Below are positions 51,593 through 61,109 of a stretch of DNA of 64,000 bases, piece after piece. The notes under the pieces are model-generated. The model made no database searches. It saw nothing but the letters and a program-made list of their open reading frames with translations, and was not told where the DNA came from. Numbering within the stretch: the first letter of the stretch is position 1; each line of letters starts with the position of its first letter. Source of the stretch: Gari tellinella. Lineage: Eukaryota; Mollusca; Bivalvia; Cardiida; Psammobiidae. The stretch lies in NCBI GenBank assembly GCA_922989275.2, contig OV277869.1:39788189-39852188 (forward strand), given 5' to 3'. The translations under genes and the position numbers were made by a program.

Positions 51593-51841
51593 TCACATTG
51601 GAGAAGACGTTATTCTTTCCCGTTGAAACGCATACGAAACGCAAACGAGATGCACTAAAATGTAGAAAAGTATAACTTTTTGAAATTTACCATGATTTAT
51701 TTTGATCTGAGTGGCAAACATTTTGGAGCCTGATCAGACGCCGGGTTACCCGGTGTCCGATCTGGCTTCAAACTGCTTGTAACTAGAAATATAGTTTTGC
51801 GTAAACGCGTTTGTTGCGAAAGAATAAAGTCTTCTCCATGA
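51593..51841 (+). mobile_element. Family A MITE, near-complete
   Basis: The left end is CACATTGGAGAAGACG and the right AAGTCTTCTCCATG. The core is GGAGCCTGATCAGACGCCGG / CCCGGTGTCCGATCTGGC. The terminal TAs are not preserved. Confidence 0.87.
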
Positions 51842-51844
51842 CAT

Positions 51845-52228
51845 TAGGTAGAATTATCAGAGTGCCAAACAGTTTGTATCTAGATGAGAGACAGAGTTAA
51901 CCCGAGATATCGGCGTCTTATCGTACTCCAAACTATTTGCAGCAGTTACTTTTATCAAGATTGAACACCATGGTGTAATGGTGTGTCATTCCGTAAAATC
52001 CTAAAGTTTTAATTTTTATCACAGGTAAATGTTTCGTTTGCTTTTAAACAGGAAATAATAACCTCTTCTCTTCTGTAAACCGGTTTACCCCGCGTCCGAC
52101 CAGGCTACAAACTGTTTGCAACTTAGATTTAAATGGGTCCTCAAAAATGGCAAAACGTGGTCATTTTCTACATTTTAGTGCGTTTGGTTTGCGTTTTAAC
52201 GGGAAATAATAACGTCTTCTCCACTGTA
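51845..52228 (-). repeat. Two family A right-half remnants
   Basis: A worn core (GTATCTAGATGAGAGACAGA) leads to a right arm ending CCTCTTCTCTTCTGTAA at 52078. A second right half (GTCCGACCAGGCTACAAACT onward) ends GTCTTCTCCACTGTA at 52228. Confidence 0.65.
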
Positions 52229-53054
52229 TAAACATCCATCTATCAAATATTCTTTGTGAATATTGAAGTACCTCGAAATAAATACGGTTATTTTTTATAA
52301 ACTGATATTAAACACGGTTCTCTAAAGCATAAATTCTTTTCGCAAATTAATGCTTTCAGTTGAAGAACCTTTTTCTAGGTCGCAATAAAACAAGTTATAA
52401 ATACATGGCCATTAAGCGACAGATGTAGATGCTCGATAATTAAGGCCATGATTAATTTGAATCTTGCATGCTAAAATTTTAACAACATGAATGTGTAAAG
52501 GACAAGTCGATGGCTTCGTGTTCTATTTTCTGAAAAGGTCGAATGTTTGCTAAGATTTATGCTTTTCCTGATATAACGTAGTTCTTTGAGTTTATTTATA
52601 TCTTACATAAATAAAATTGGTGACGTAAAACCTTTTCTGTGACATGTGTTATTAAACGTTATGACTCGCGAGTTAATGTCTTAAATGATTTGAAAGTTAA
52701 ATCATATATACAGTTAGCGATGAAAATCGAAACTGTATTAATAACTTAAAAAAATGATAAATCAGTTATTTTGCTTTTAAAATAAAGATATTAGCAAAAA
52801 ACGAGGTTTTAACTCCTCATAACATGTTTTTTTTCCGTTGGTCTTATTTTACTTTTAGCTAGTACATAAAAAGTACATGATCAAACCCTAATGAGCTACA
52901 TGCAGAAATTAACAAGATGTGATCAACGTGTTACAAAATATACTGTCAAACGTGTTTAAGGCGACCACTTAATATTGGAAATGTATAGAATATGAGACAG
53001 GTGGTGTCTTGAGACAATACGAAGGTAACACAGAAGCATCAAAATAGTATTGCT
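52229..53054. other. 825 bp without recognised element
   Basis: AT-rich single-copy-looking DNA. No TIR, core, exon or RNA gene was seen. Confidence 0.4.
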
Positions 53055-53305
53055 TTAACCCTTTACCCCATAGCCTATTTCTAGTTTTGAAAATAGGTGA
53101 CTTCTTAAAGCAGGTTTAAAGTAAACAGAATGCGCCTTAAGGCGCATTCTGATTTACTTTCAGCCTGCTTTAAGCTACTGCCTGCTAGAATAAAGAAAAT
53201 ATTCCTTGTGATATATTTTCATGACTGTTTAAATTGGACCTATTTTTTTCAGCGGAGGAATAAACTGACTGCGCTAAAAGTCGCTTCTAAGGGGGGAAGG
53301 GTTAA
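53055..53305 (+). mobile_element. Family B MITE, complete
   Basis: It runs from TTAACCCTTTACCCCATAGC to GGGGGGAAGGGTTAA with TTAA duplicated. Core II is near-perfect (53105-53175). Confidence 0.93.
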
Positions 53306-53555
53306 GCGATCGTCCCATTCAAAGACCAACATATTACTTTATGCATCGGTCACTCAATACACGTTTGATTGTAAATCCACCGGTGACCCACAAACTAACA
53401 TGTTGCGTTTAAATGATATGATTTCTTTGCATTTTTAATGTGAGCAATTCAAATACAGGATCAACATCTATACTGGAGGCTATTCTATATTCCAAACAAG
53501 ATTTATAAGTTATAATTTAATGGTTTACGATAAAATACCTTAATATGTAAACATG

Positions 53556-53805
53556 TACAGTGGAGAATCTGTTATTCTTTCCCGTTTAAACGCAAACGTA
53601 CGCAAACGCAAAGCACTAAAACGTAGAAAAGAACAACTTTTGGACAATTCTGATATTTCATGTTTTTCTTGGTGGCAAACAGTTTGGAGCCTGATCAGAC
53701 ACCGGGTTACCCGGCGTCTGATCTGGCTCCAAACTGTTTGTATTGGAAATAATAGTTTTAGCGTAAACGCGTTTATTGGGAAAGAATAACACATTCTCCA
53801 CTGTA
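53556..53805 (+). mobile_element. Family A MITE, near-complete, young
   Basis: It runs from TACAGTGGAGAATCTG to AACACATTCTCCACTGTA, 250 bp. The left core arm has GACACCGGG. It abuts element N, sharing the TA at 53804-53805. Confidence 0.93.
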
Positions 53806-54141
53806 CGGTACTGAACTTTATTAAAGTAAATTGATAATCGCAAGCGAATTGCCATCGAATTGCAATCGAAGTGCCATCGAATCGGGCGCTTCAGAAAACA
53901 AATCCTACGTTTGACTATTTTTACGCGAATTTTCCGTGGCGGTTGTGACAAAAATGAAATCGAAAACATTAAAGAAGGCATATTTGCGAACATTTGTGAG
54001 ATACACCATTCAAGAAAACTTACCCGGGGGTAACGTTAGTATTTTGAATCGCAAGCGAATTGCCATCGAATTGAAAGCGAATTGCCATCGAATTGCAAGC
54101 GAATCGCAAAAATTGTTAATTTAATAAGGTTCAGTACTGTA
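53804..54141. mobile_element. Element N with subterminal direct repeats
   Basis: TACGGTACTGAACTTTATTA and TAATAAGGTTCAGTACTGTA are inverted ends with TA. Next to both ends lie tandem units of about 21 bp alternating GCAAGCGAATTGC and CATCGAATT, in the same orientation at left (53843-53885) and right (54047-54112). The 62-codon frame through it (53936-54124) translates these repeats and is not considered a gene. Confidence 0.8.
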
Positions 54142-54563
54142 CCCCTTCCTCGCATCAAGGGAGTGTATCAACCTATAACTATCACGGTACTCAAATGACG
54201 ATTCATTAATCGTCAAGATGTTTGTTTTTGTTGCATGAAATTTTCTCCAGCAAATCAACTGGTAGTCGTTTAATAAATGATGAAAAGCCGGAAATAATGT
54301 TGTTTTATTTGTCGTGCCATTGTATCTCAGTATAAGTATATTAAGTAAAAGTCGAAGTAAAAAAAATAAAAAAAAGGCTCTTATGTTTGTCACATATTTG
54401 CTTTAAAGCAACATATCCTTGCAAGCAGGAATGTTGACAACTAGGAAACATTACTGTTTTATGATTTCTGTCGTAACTTTGCTAATAATTAATAAATGGT
54501 CAATCTGTGAGATCCTTTGAATGAAGTTAAACTCTTACACCTATTGTGTTTCAATTATTTCAG
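54142..54563. other. Intron 1 end without element
   Basis: No repeat was recognised. It contains the polypyrimidine/branch region of the exon-2 acceptor. Confidence 0.5.
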
Positions 54564-54662
54564 GGTACTGTCCGCAGTATTGGGACATGATCCTATGTTG
54601 GCCGGAAACGAAAGCAAACTCTATGTCGGAACAGCCATGTCCCGAAAACATAAAAGGCTTCG
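54564..54662 (+). CDS. Class B (secretin-family) GPCR, coding exon 2: hormone-receptor domain
   Basis: The exon encodes part of the extracellular ligand-binding domain of a plasma-membrane peptide-hormone receptor that would signal through heterotrimeric G proteins. It reads, after the shared glycine, YCPQYWDMILCWPETKANSM then SEQPCPENIKGF. The Cys-x3-Trp-Asp-x3-Cys-Trp-Pro spacing and the later Pro-Cys-Pro are the hallmark of the class B hormone-receptor domain (second, third and fourth cysteines). The exon is 99 bp with AG acceptor after TTTCAATTATTTCAG and GTAAGT donor. It is phase 1 at both ends, matching exon 1. The Cys-Trp-Pro-x-Thr motif occurs in PDF, corticotropin-releasing-factor/DH44 and calcitonin-like receptors; the subtype cannot be settled from this half domain. 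The seven-helix part lies beyond the window. Confidence 0.85.
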
Positions 54663-54726
54663 GTAAGTTACTGATCTCCTCAATTAATTATTTTCAACGC
54701 ATTTACTCAAATGACTGAAATACACT

Positions 54727-54850
54727 GCAAACAGTTTTAGGCCTGATATATCGCAAACAGTTTGGTCCTGATATATTGCAAACGGCTTGAGGCTTGATCA
54801 GACGCCGAGTAACTCGGCGTCTGATCGCGCTCCAAACCCTGTTTGACAAT
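54727..54850. repeat. Core I palindrome with triplicated left arm
   Basis: TGCAAACAGTTTTAGGCCTG, CGCAAACAGTTTGGTCCTG and TGCAAACGGCTTGAGGCTTG follow one another at 27-28 bp spacing, two of them ending GATATAT. The third runs on into the full core (GACGCCGAGTAACTCGGCGT). It begins 64 bp after exon 2. Confidence 0.8.
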
Positions 54851-55021
54851 CATACTAGAACCAATCACCAAAATGTTCCAAAACACTGCCACTTTTCATT
54901 TCATCATTCCTTATTTGCATGGTCAATATTAGGCAGATCATCGAAGCATTTGCACTTTTACAAATATGAAGACGTTATTCAATAAAAGTGGAAAACGGCT
55001 CTTGACACTATTGATAATAGT

Positions 55022-55253
55022 TTAACCCTTTCACTCTCAATGACGGCTTAAAGTGCACTTACAAACATTTTCTGATCCTGATCAGACGCCGCTCAGGATC
55101 AAAACTGTTTGCCACTTCTTTTAAAATAACGCCAGTTATACTGCCTTTAAACTAATATTGAAACAGTATTGCAGACAATAATATTGAAACAGACGACAAG
55201 ATGGCGGTGAAGAGGTAAAAACCTCACGTAAATTTTGATCATAAAAGGGTTAA
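55022..55253 (+). mobile_element. Family C MITE, complete with short core
   Basis: It runs from TTAACCCTTTCACTCTCAAT to GATCATAAAAGGGTTAA with TTAA duplicated. The core is cut at the centre (GATCAGACGCCGCTCAGGAT). The arm has TTGCAGACAATAATATTGAA and CAGACGACAAGATGGCGG. Confidence 0.9.
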
Positions 55254-55374
55254 GATCTGAACGACACACAGATGTGAACCTGCGCAGACATCCTGTGATT
55301 ATGCTTACCTTTTGGCTATGGTCATAGCTGGTTTAGAAAAACATATATTGCTAACTAATGTTTTCAAACATTTA

Positions 55375-55624
55375 TACAGTGGAAAATCTGTTATTCTTTC
55401 CCGTTTAAACGCAAACGTACGCAAACGCAAAGCACTAAAACGTAGAAAAGAACAACTTTTGGACAATTCTGATATTTCATGTTTATCTTGGTGGCAAACA
55501 ATTTGGAGCCTGAACAGACGCCGGGTTACCCGGCGTCTGATCTGGCTCCAAACTGTTTGCACAGGAAATAATAGTTTTAGCGTAAACGCGTTTATTGGGA
55601 AAGAATAACAGATTCTCCACTGTA
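55375..55624 (+). mobile_element. Family A MITE, near-complete, young
   Basis: It runs from TACAGTGGAAAATCTG to AACAGATTCTCCACTGTA, 250 bp. The left core arm carries GAACAGACG. Confidence 0.93.
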
Positions 55625-56119
55625 CACAGACAATTGGTACATGTAATTTGACTTTGAACAAACAACCTAATCGAGGTCTCATAAAAAACATCTTGTTGTT
55701 AAGAGTCCAGTAGTGTCCTGAACCAGTATTAAAACGGTGTCTTTTGATGTATTTGTTTTATAATACATTTAATGTTTCTTCCAACCCTTTTCTAGTCGAC
55801 TTCAGATTTACATATATGCATATATTTTAGATCTTGATCAAACGCCTAGTTACATTGCGTCTAATTAAAACAAGGGATAGAGCGTTTCAAATAGAATGCA
55901 AAATATCAAATTAAAATAAATATTTGTCGGCGACATTTTTAAAACAGATGCTACTATCAATGTTAAAAGGTTAAGTAGCCGACAAATGGTTTTATGACTT
56001 GGGTTCTTTTTACGGGATGAGCGATAAAGTGGGCAATATAAATCCATTAGATCTGAGACGAATACCCACTCCTAAGCACTTCATGTTCAGAACAAGATGT
56101 TAAGGAGAATGGTAGTCTT
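55625..56119. other. Stretch with only a faint core
   Basis: TTAGATCTTGATCAAACGCC near 55827 is a core remnant. A 60-codon minus frame has no feature. Confidence 0.4.
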
Positions 56120-56370
56120 TTAACCCATTACCCAATAGCCTTTTTCTAGTTTTGAAAACAGCTGACTACTTAAAGCAACTTAAAAGAAAAGTAGAATGCG
56201 CCTTCAGGCGCATTCTGCTTTACTTTTAACCTGCTGTAAGATACAATCTGCTAGGATACATTGTACATATTGTTTTTTTATGGTGCATACTTATGACTAA
56301 ACAGAATTAAATCATTTTTGAGAAATACATTAAAGGCGTAGAAAGGCGTATCTATGGTGTAATGGGTTAG
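56120..56370 (+). mobile_element. Family B MITE
   Basis: It runs from TTAACCCATTACCCAATAGC to GGTGTAATGGGTTAG. Core II is near-perfect with matched CCTTCAGGCG at the centre. Confidence 0.9.
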
Positions 56371-56401
56371 CCAAAAGTACGCTATGTCAATATCGTCTGC
56401 T

Positions 56402-56650
56402 TACAGTGGAGAATCTGTTATTCTTTCCCGTTTAAACTCAAACGTACGCAAACGCAAAGCACTAAAACGTAGAAAAGAACAACTTTTGGACAATTCTGAT
56501 ATTTCATGTTTATCTTGGTGGCAAACAGTTTGGAGCCTGATCAGACGCCGGTTTACCCGGCGTCTGATCTGGCTCCAAACTGTTTGCACTGCAAATAATA
56601 GTTTTAGCGTTAACGCGTTTATTGGGAAAGAATAACAGATTCTCCACTGG
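56402..56650 (+). mobile_element. Family A MITE, near-complete, young
   Basis: It runs from TACAGTGGAGAATCTG to AACAGATTCTCCACTG. The right TA has become GC. The core has CCGGTTTACCCGGCG. Confidence 0.92.
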
Positions 56651-57529
56651 CTTATTTCTTCGTCTGCTAAAATGTCAGAAATTGATTATATTGCATTTTC
56701 CTTCAGAAGTATAATCGAATACATGTAGTTTGGATGCAGATGTGATGCCAAGTATCTTGCCATAAGGGCCCAAATTGTTTGCTACAATTGTTAAATCGCC
56801 ACCTCAGATTCAAATGCTTAGGTCCTTACTTTTGATTGATTTAGATGTATTGTCTTTCTTTCAATTCGATTTAAATTGACTTTTAGATTAAGAAACCTAC
56901 CGCAAGTTCAGATATTAAGAGCACACATCGACTTAACTTAATATAAAACGTAATTGAGTAGTTCAATGTTTAGAAGTGAAATGAGTTGGTAGACGTTTTA
57001 TGCGTTATCTTAAGATTTCGGATAGGTCAGACTTTGATGAGAATCACAAGCTATGGGATATCAATATCAATCTGAATGCCCCTGACGTAAATGACAGGGG
57101 ATGGTCCTTATATGCAATATGCTTCCGATTCAATCTTTTATCGGTTGTGATTGTGAATGATAAATGAAGTAAACATAAAATATGTAAACATATTTTACGA
57201 CAATTGAAATAAATATTAGAGTAAAACCTCTATATTACGACCACTAAACCACATCGAAATATCCACAAGAACAACCAGTTACACAGAGTGGTGTCTACTA
57301 CAAGCAGGATAAAAGCGAAAATACAACCTTTCCGAATCCTTTACTGCTAAGCGAAATCTGATATTTTTCCCAAAGTGTAAGCCCAGCTGGTTGACACCGT
57401 TTTACTGCTTCTTCAAGACAGTAACTAAGACGTTCTTCGTAACTGATGTTAGTAGAAATAGTTATAAAAACATTTTCTTTTAACATTCTATTTAGTAACA
57501 AATTAGTAGATACTACTTTTTCTCCCGGC
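56651..57529. other. 880 bp mostly unrecognised
   Basis: A weak core (TTTGGATGCAGATGTGATGC) lies at 56728. AGTAAAACCTCTATATTACG with ACCACT at 57222 is a solo family E end. Confidence 0.5.
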
Positions 57530-57690
57530 AATTTTAACTATATCTTTTAATCTAAGCGGCAAACAGTATGGGGTCATATCAGACGCCAGGTTACCACAAG
57601 TCTGATCTGGCTCCAATCTGTTTGCATTCAAAATAATAGTTTTAGCGTAAACGCGTTTATTAGGTAGTAAAAACGTCCTCTCCAATATAT
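57530..57690 (+). mobile_element. Family A MITE, left arm truncated
   Basis: GGCAAACAGTATGGGGTCAT, the worn core GCCAGGTTACCACAAGTCTG and the right arm TAGCGTAAACGCGTTTATTA end in CGTCCTCTCCAATATA. Confidence 0.75.
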
Positions 57691-57799
57691 TCATACATGT
57701 ACTACATGTATATACACGATTGAAATATGTTGCAATATAATACGTTTAAAGTTGGGTATATGTTTCTATATGAAGTCATTTTTAAGCTTATGCTGTTTA

Positions 57800-57955
57800 C
57801 ACTAGTCATTTTCAAACGGATTGGATCCTTACCAGAAACCAAACTGTTTGACATCAATTACGATATTACTTAAGCCTATTTACCTTACACTTAAAATATA
57901 AGGCACTAAAGCTGGGGACGGTTGTCCAAAACAGATGATGTCATGACAGTGATGT
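57800..57955 (+). repeat. Family C fragment
   Basis: CAAACGGATTGGATCCTTAC with CCAAACTGTTTGACATCAAT is a collapsed core. The arm CAAAACAGATGATGTCATGA follows. Confidence 0.5.
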
Positions 57956-57959
57956 AAGT

Positions 57960-58209
57960 TACAGTGGAGAATCTGTTATTCTTTCCCGTTTAAACGCAAA
58001 CGTACGCAAACGCAAAACACTAAAACGTAGAAAAGTACAACTTTTTGACAATTCTGATAATTCTTGTTTATCTTGGTGGTAAACAGTTTGGAGCCTGATC
58101 AGACGCCGGGTTACCCGGCGTCTGATCTGGCTCCAAAATGTTTGCACTGCAAATAATAGTTTTAGCGTAAACGCGTTTATTGGGAAAGAATAACAGATTC
58201 TCCACTGTA
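57960..58209 (+). mobile_element. Family A MITE, near-complete, young
   Basis: It runs from TACAGTGGAGAATCTG to AACAGATTCTCCACTGTA, 250 bp, with an essentially perfect core. Confidence 0.93.
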
Positions 58210-59373
58210 CGTAAGTACAAATCATATTAAACGTAAAAAAGTATGGTAACTGTTTGTTGTTATCCGACTTATTTTTCAAGTCAATATCGACAATCTAAGG
58301 ACCCTAGTCTCGTGTCTCAGACAAATTAATCAACAGTGTAACTCAATCAACAGCACGGCCAAACTGATAGCCGTTTTCGGTAAACGTTGATGCCAAAGCA
58401 CTTGCTATTCATTGCCTAATGTCAACATCGAACAGTACTGAGGTTATCTTTGACGCATCGTAATAGGATACGAAATCAAATCTATTAAACTTGAATCTAC
58501 CGGGTGCCTGTTGACTTGTATTTGCAAACAGTATGGATTCAGATCAGACGCCGAGTTCATCGGCTTCTGATCTAAAGCTATACTGTTTGACATTGATATC
58601 ATGTTTTATGTTATGTAGAATGCTCATTTTTTTCTTTGGCATTAGTTGCAGATAACAGTTCAGAAGCACGCACTGTTAAAACAACAGAAACGTTTACCCT
58701 CATTCCGCAGTCACAATCGCCTTCTTCAAAATTAGAGTTTCTACAATTATTTTGTTTACATTTTCTATATCTGTCTTACAAGAGACACTTTAGATAAATG
58801 TCAATCTGTTTTGATCCCGGTCGAATGTCGAAATAGTTGGAGACGTAGCTAATTCCAAATGCTAAAGATATAACAGCTTAATCTCGTTTTGATGACATGG
58901 ATAAAGGTAAAACGCCATTTGGATGAAAGTTAAATTGTATGACGAGAGTAGATTATGCTTACTGATGAGTAGAACACTGACCTGTTCAGCGTTAATCTAC
59001 CGTGTGTTTTTAACCTTTTACCACTTAAATATTGTCTGCATCATTCATTTAGATGCTGGACAAAAAATAAGGATTTTGTTAGAAAGTTTAGATACAGATA
59101 AGACTTACAGAAAGAGGATCCATATCTGTTTAAAAAAAACATTCACTGCTTTACTACAAGTGCAATGGCTATTTGCAAATAGTTGGAATCCTGACTTGGC
59201 GCCGCTTAAACGCGACATCTGAAAAACAAATCTTAAAACTCAATATATATAAAGTCAATTTACCTTATTTAAATTTTGGAAACTATAGAACACGACAATC
59301 GTTTAAAACAAATGACGTCATGACAGTAAATGGGTAAAAACCGTTTGCATCTTTTATAGTATTTCGACACTTA
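58210..59373. other. 1.16 kb with two worn cores
   Basis: An isolated core I palindrome at 58520-58592 (GGATTCAGATCAGACGCCGA / GCTTCTGATCTAAAGC) and a C-like fragment at 59160-59340 (TTGGAATCCTGACTTGGCGC) are present. The 99-codon frame 58923-59222 crosses the latter and lacks domains. Confidence 0.45.
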
Positions 59374-59916
59374 TAAAGTGCTTCATTCCTACACTGGCTA
59401 TCTGGACAACGATAACCTCCTTTCAACAACGTTTGCCGCAACATTTGTAAATATAATTACAGTAAAACCTCGCTATTACGACCACTTAAACGAAGGCTAA
59501 TTGAGTGTATAATAGACAGGTGACAGCTTAAAGCAAGGTGACAGTGAAACAGAAAGCTCCTATAGGAGCTTTCTGTTTCACTGTCACCTTGCTTTAAGCG
59601 GTCACCTACCGTAAACACCCTAATAATTAACATAATTTAGTGGTCGTAATAGCGAGGTTTTACTGTATGTCTAACGCTTTCATTGCTGCAATATCGTCTG
59701 CCTAAAATTGTTGTCTGCTTTTTTCTCAAAGTCACTTATTGGACATTTAGACATACAAAAAACATAATGACGAGTGACAGACAGCTTGATTTCAAATCAG
59801 ACGTCGTGTGACTCGGCGTCTGATCTGGATTCAAGCTGTTTGCAAATGTATAACAGTGTCCCTCCCTATCTTTGTCTCCCATTTGGTGTTGTTGTAGGGA
59901 GGGAGGGAACACTGTA
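59374..59916. mobile_element. Family D MITE with nested E
   Basis: The left end is worn (TATAAAGTGCTTCATTCC). D motifs CAACGTTTGCCGCAAC and CTAACGCTTTCATTGCTGCA flank the E insertion. The core is clear (GATTTCAAATCAGACGTCGT / GATCTGGATTCAAGC). The right end is GTTGTAGGGAGGGAGGGAAC then ACTGTA. Confidence 0.87.
59458..59667. mobile_element. Family E MITE, complete, nested in D
   Basis: It runs from TACAGTAAAACCTCGC to GCGAGGTTTTACTGTA with perfect inverted ends of about 30 bp (reading through TATTACGACCACT) and TA duplicated. Core II here is a near-perfect 92-bp palindrome (59518-59609) with AGAAAGCTCCTATAGGAGCT at the centre. It is probably the youngest E copy in the window. Confidence 0.95.
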
Positions 59917-59979
59917 ACCAAAAACAAACATACGAAAAAGGGTCAACAGTGTTTTATATTTTGAATCCTTATCAGAGGC

Positions 59980-60218
59980 AATAGTGCAGAAGACGTTTTT
60001 TCTTTCTCACTAAACGCGCGTACGCTAAAACTTATTTACATTTCAAACTGTTTGAAGCTACACCAGACGCTAGGTTAACCTGCGTCTGCCCAGGTTCCAA
60101 AATGTGTGCCACTCAGATTGACATGAATAGTCATATTTGTCAAAAACTTGTTATTTTATACGTTTAATTGCGATTTGTTGGCGTTTCCTTTGCGTTTTAA
60201 CGAGGAAAGAATACCTTT
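59980..60218 (-). mobile_element. Old family A MITE
   Basis: The left end is AATAGTGCAGAAGACG. The core is GACGCTAGGTTAACCTGCGT. The right arm GTTTCCTTTGCGTTTTAACG ends in a T-run without TTCTCCACTG. Confidence 0.77.
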
Positions 60219-60251
60219 TTTTCTAATGCATGTTGATCTGAAACCAAACTG

Positions 60252-60512
60252 TTTATACCCTTTACCTGATAGAAGCGCCTTTTAGCGCATTTTAATGTAT
60301 CCCTCCGCCAAACAATATAGTTCAAGATTATACAGGCATGAGCATGTACAAGTAGAAATATTACTTATATACATGTACTAGCAAATAGTGACTTAAAGTA
60401 GGTTGAAAGAAAAGCAGAATGCGCCTTAGGGCGCATTCTGCTTTACTTTTAACCTGCTTTAAGTGGTTACCTGCCTTCAAATCTAGAAACAGGCTGTGAG
60501 ATAAAGGGCTGA
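60252..60512 (-). mobile_element. Family B MITE
   Basis: It runs from TTATACCCTTTACCTGATAG to TGTGAGATAAAGGGCTGA. Core II is near-perfect (60395-60465). Confidence 0.87.
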
Positions 60513-60834
60513 AATACGACTTTAGTTGCCAGTGATTGTGATAGGGTAAATAGTGTAGTCGGAAAACTGTTTCAAATTCGAAATTAGATTTCGAGAAATT
60601 TAAATACCGATATAGTGTCAGACAGTTTAGATTCTGAGAAGAGGCCAAGTAACTGTATTTTGGGAAATCTTAATAATCAGTCATTAATCTAATTTTGATT
60701 TTCTTGATTTCAAGATTTTAAATGAGATGAGTTTGCCAATTTCAAACAAAATTAAAATTTGAAAATCTAAATGTCTGTTAACCTCTTTATATATTGAGGG
60801 GAATACATGATTGTTTATTTAAAAAATCTTTTTG

Positions 60835-61010
60835 TATGGTGAAACAGTTTGGAACTAGATCAGACGCCGAGTAACAGTGGGTCTAACTAGACTCCAAACT
60901 GTTTGCCACTCAGATCAAAGCAAAGCGTGTACGTTTTTAATAACTGGTAATTCAGTATAGGTGTTTTACGTTATGTTTTAACGGTAAACGATAATGTTTC
61001 ACAACTGTAT
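60835..61010 (-). mobile_element. Family A MITE, left arm missing
   Basis: It begins near the core (AAACAGTTTGGAACTAGATC). The right arm runs to ATAATGTTTCACAACTGTA. Confidence 0.75.
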
Positions 61011-61109
61011 AGTTAATATGATATACATTTTAACAAATTATGGTTAAACCTACGATGCCAAAGCCGTATAAAAACGCACCGAGTTTCTATGTGTCTTATC
61101 TACACAAGG

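Larger units (their letters stand above)
23053..54563 (+). other. Intron 1 of the class B GPCR (31.5 kb)
   Basis: It is bounded by GTAAGTGT at 23053 and by a pyrimidine-rich TTTCAATTATTTCAG at the acceptor. It is phase 1. It is filled with the elements listed below. Many A copies lie in both orientations, so a transcript could form long intramolecular duplexes. Confidence 0.55.

Noticed and set aside
53936..54124. 62-codon basic peptide frame in element N
   Set aside because: The second half simply translates the tandem GCGAATTGCCATCGAATT units. No splice or start context.
8436..58279. Many open frames of 60-137 codons with near-identical peptides (QTVWSQIRRRVTRRLIRLQT and similar) on both strands
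   Set aside because: They coincide with the core I palindrome and arms of family A, occur on both strands of the same copy, and end at random flanking stops. They are by-products of a non-coding repeat, not a gene family.
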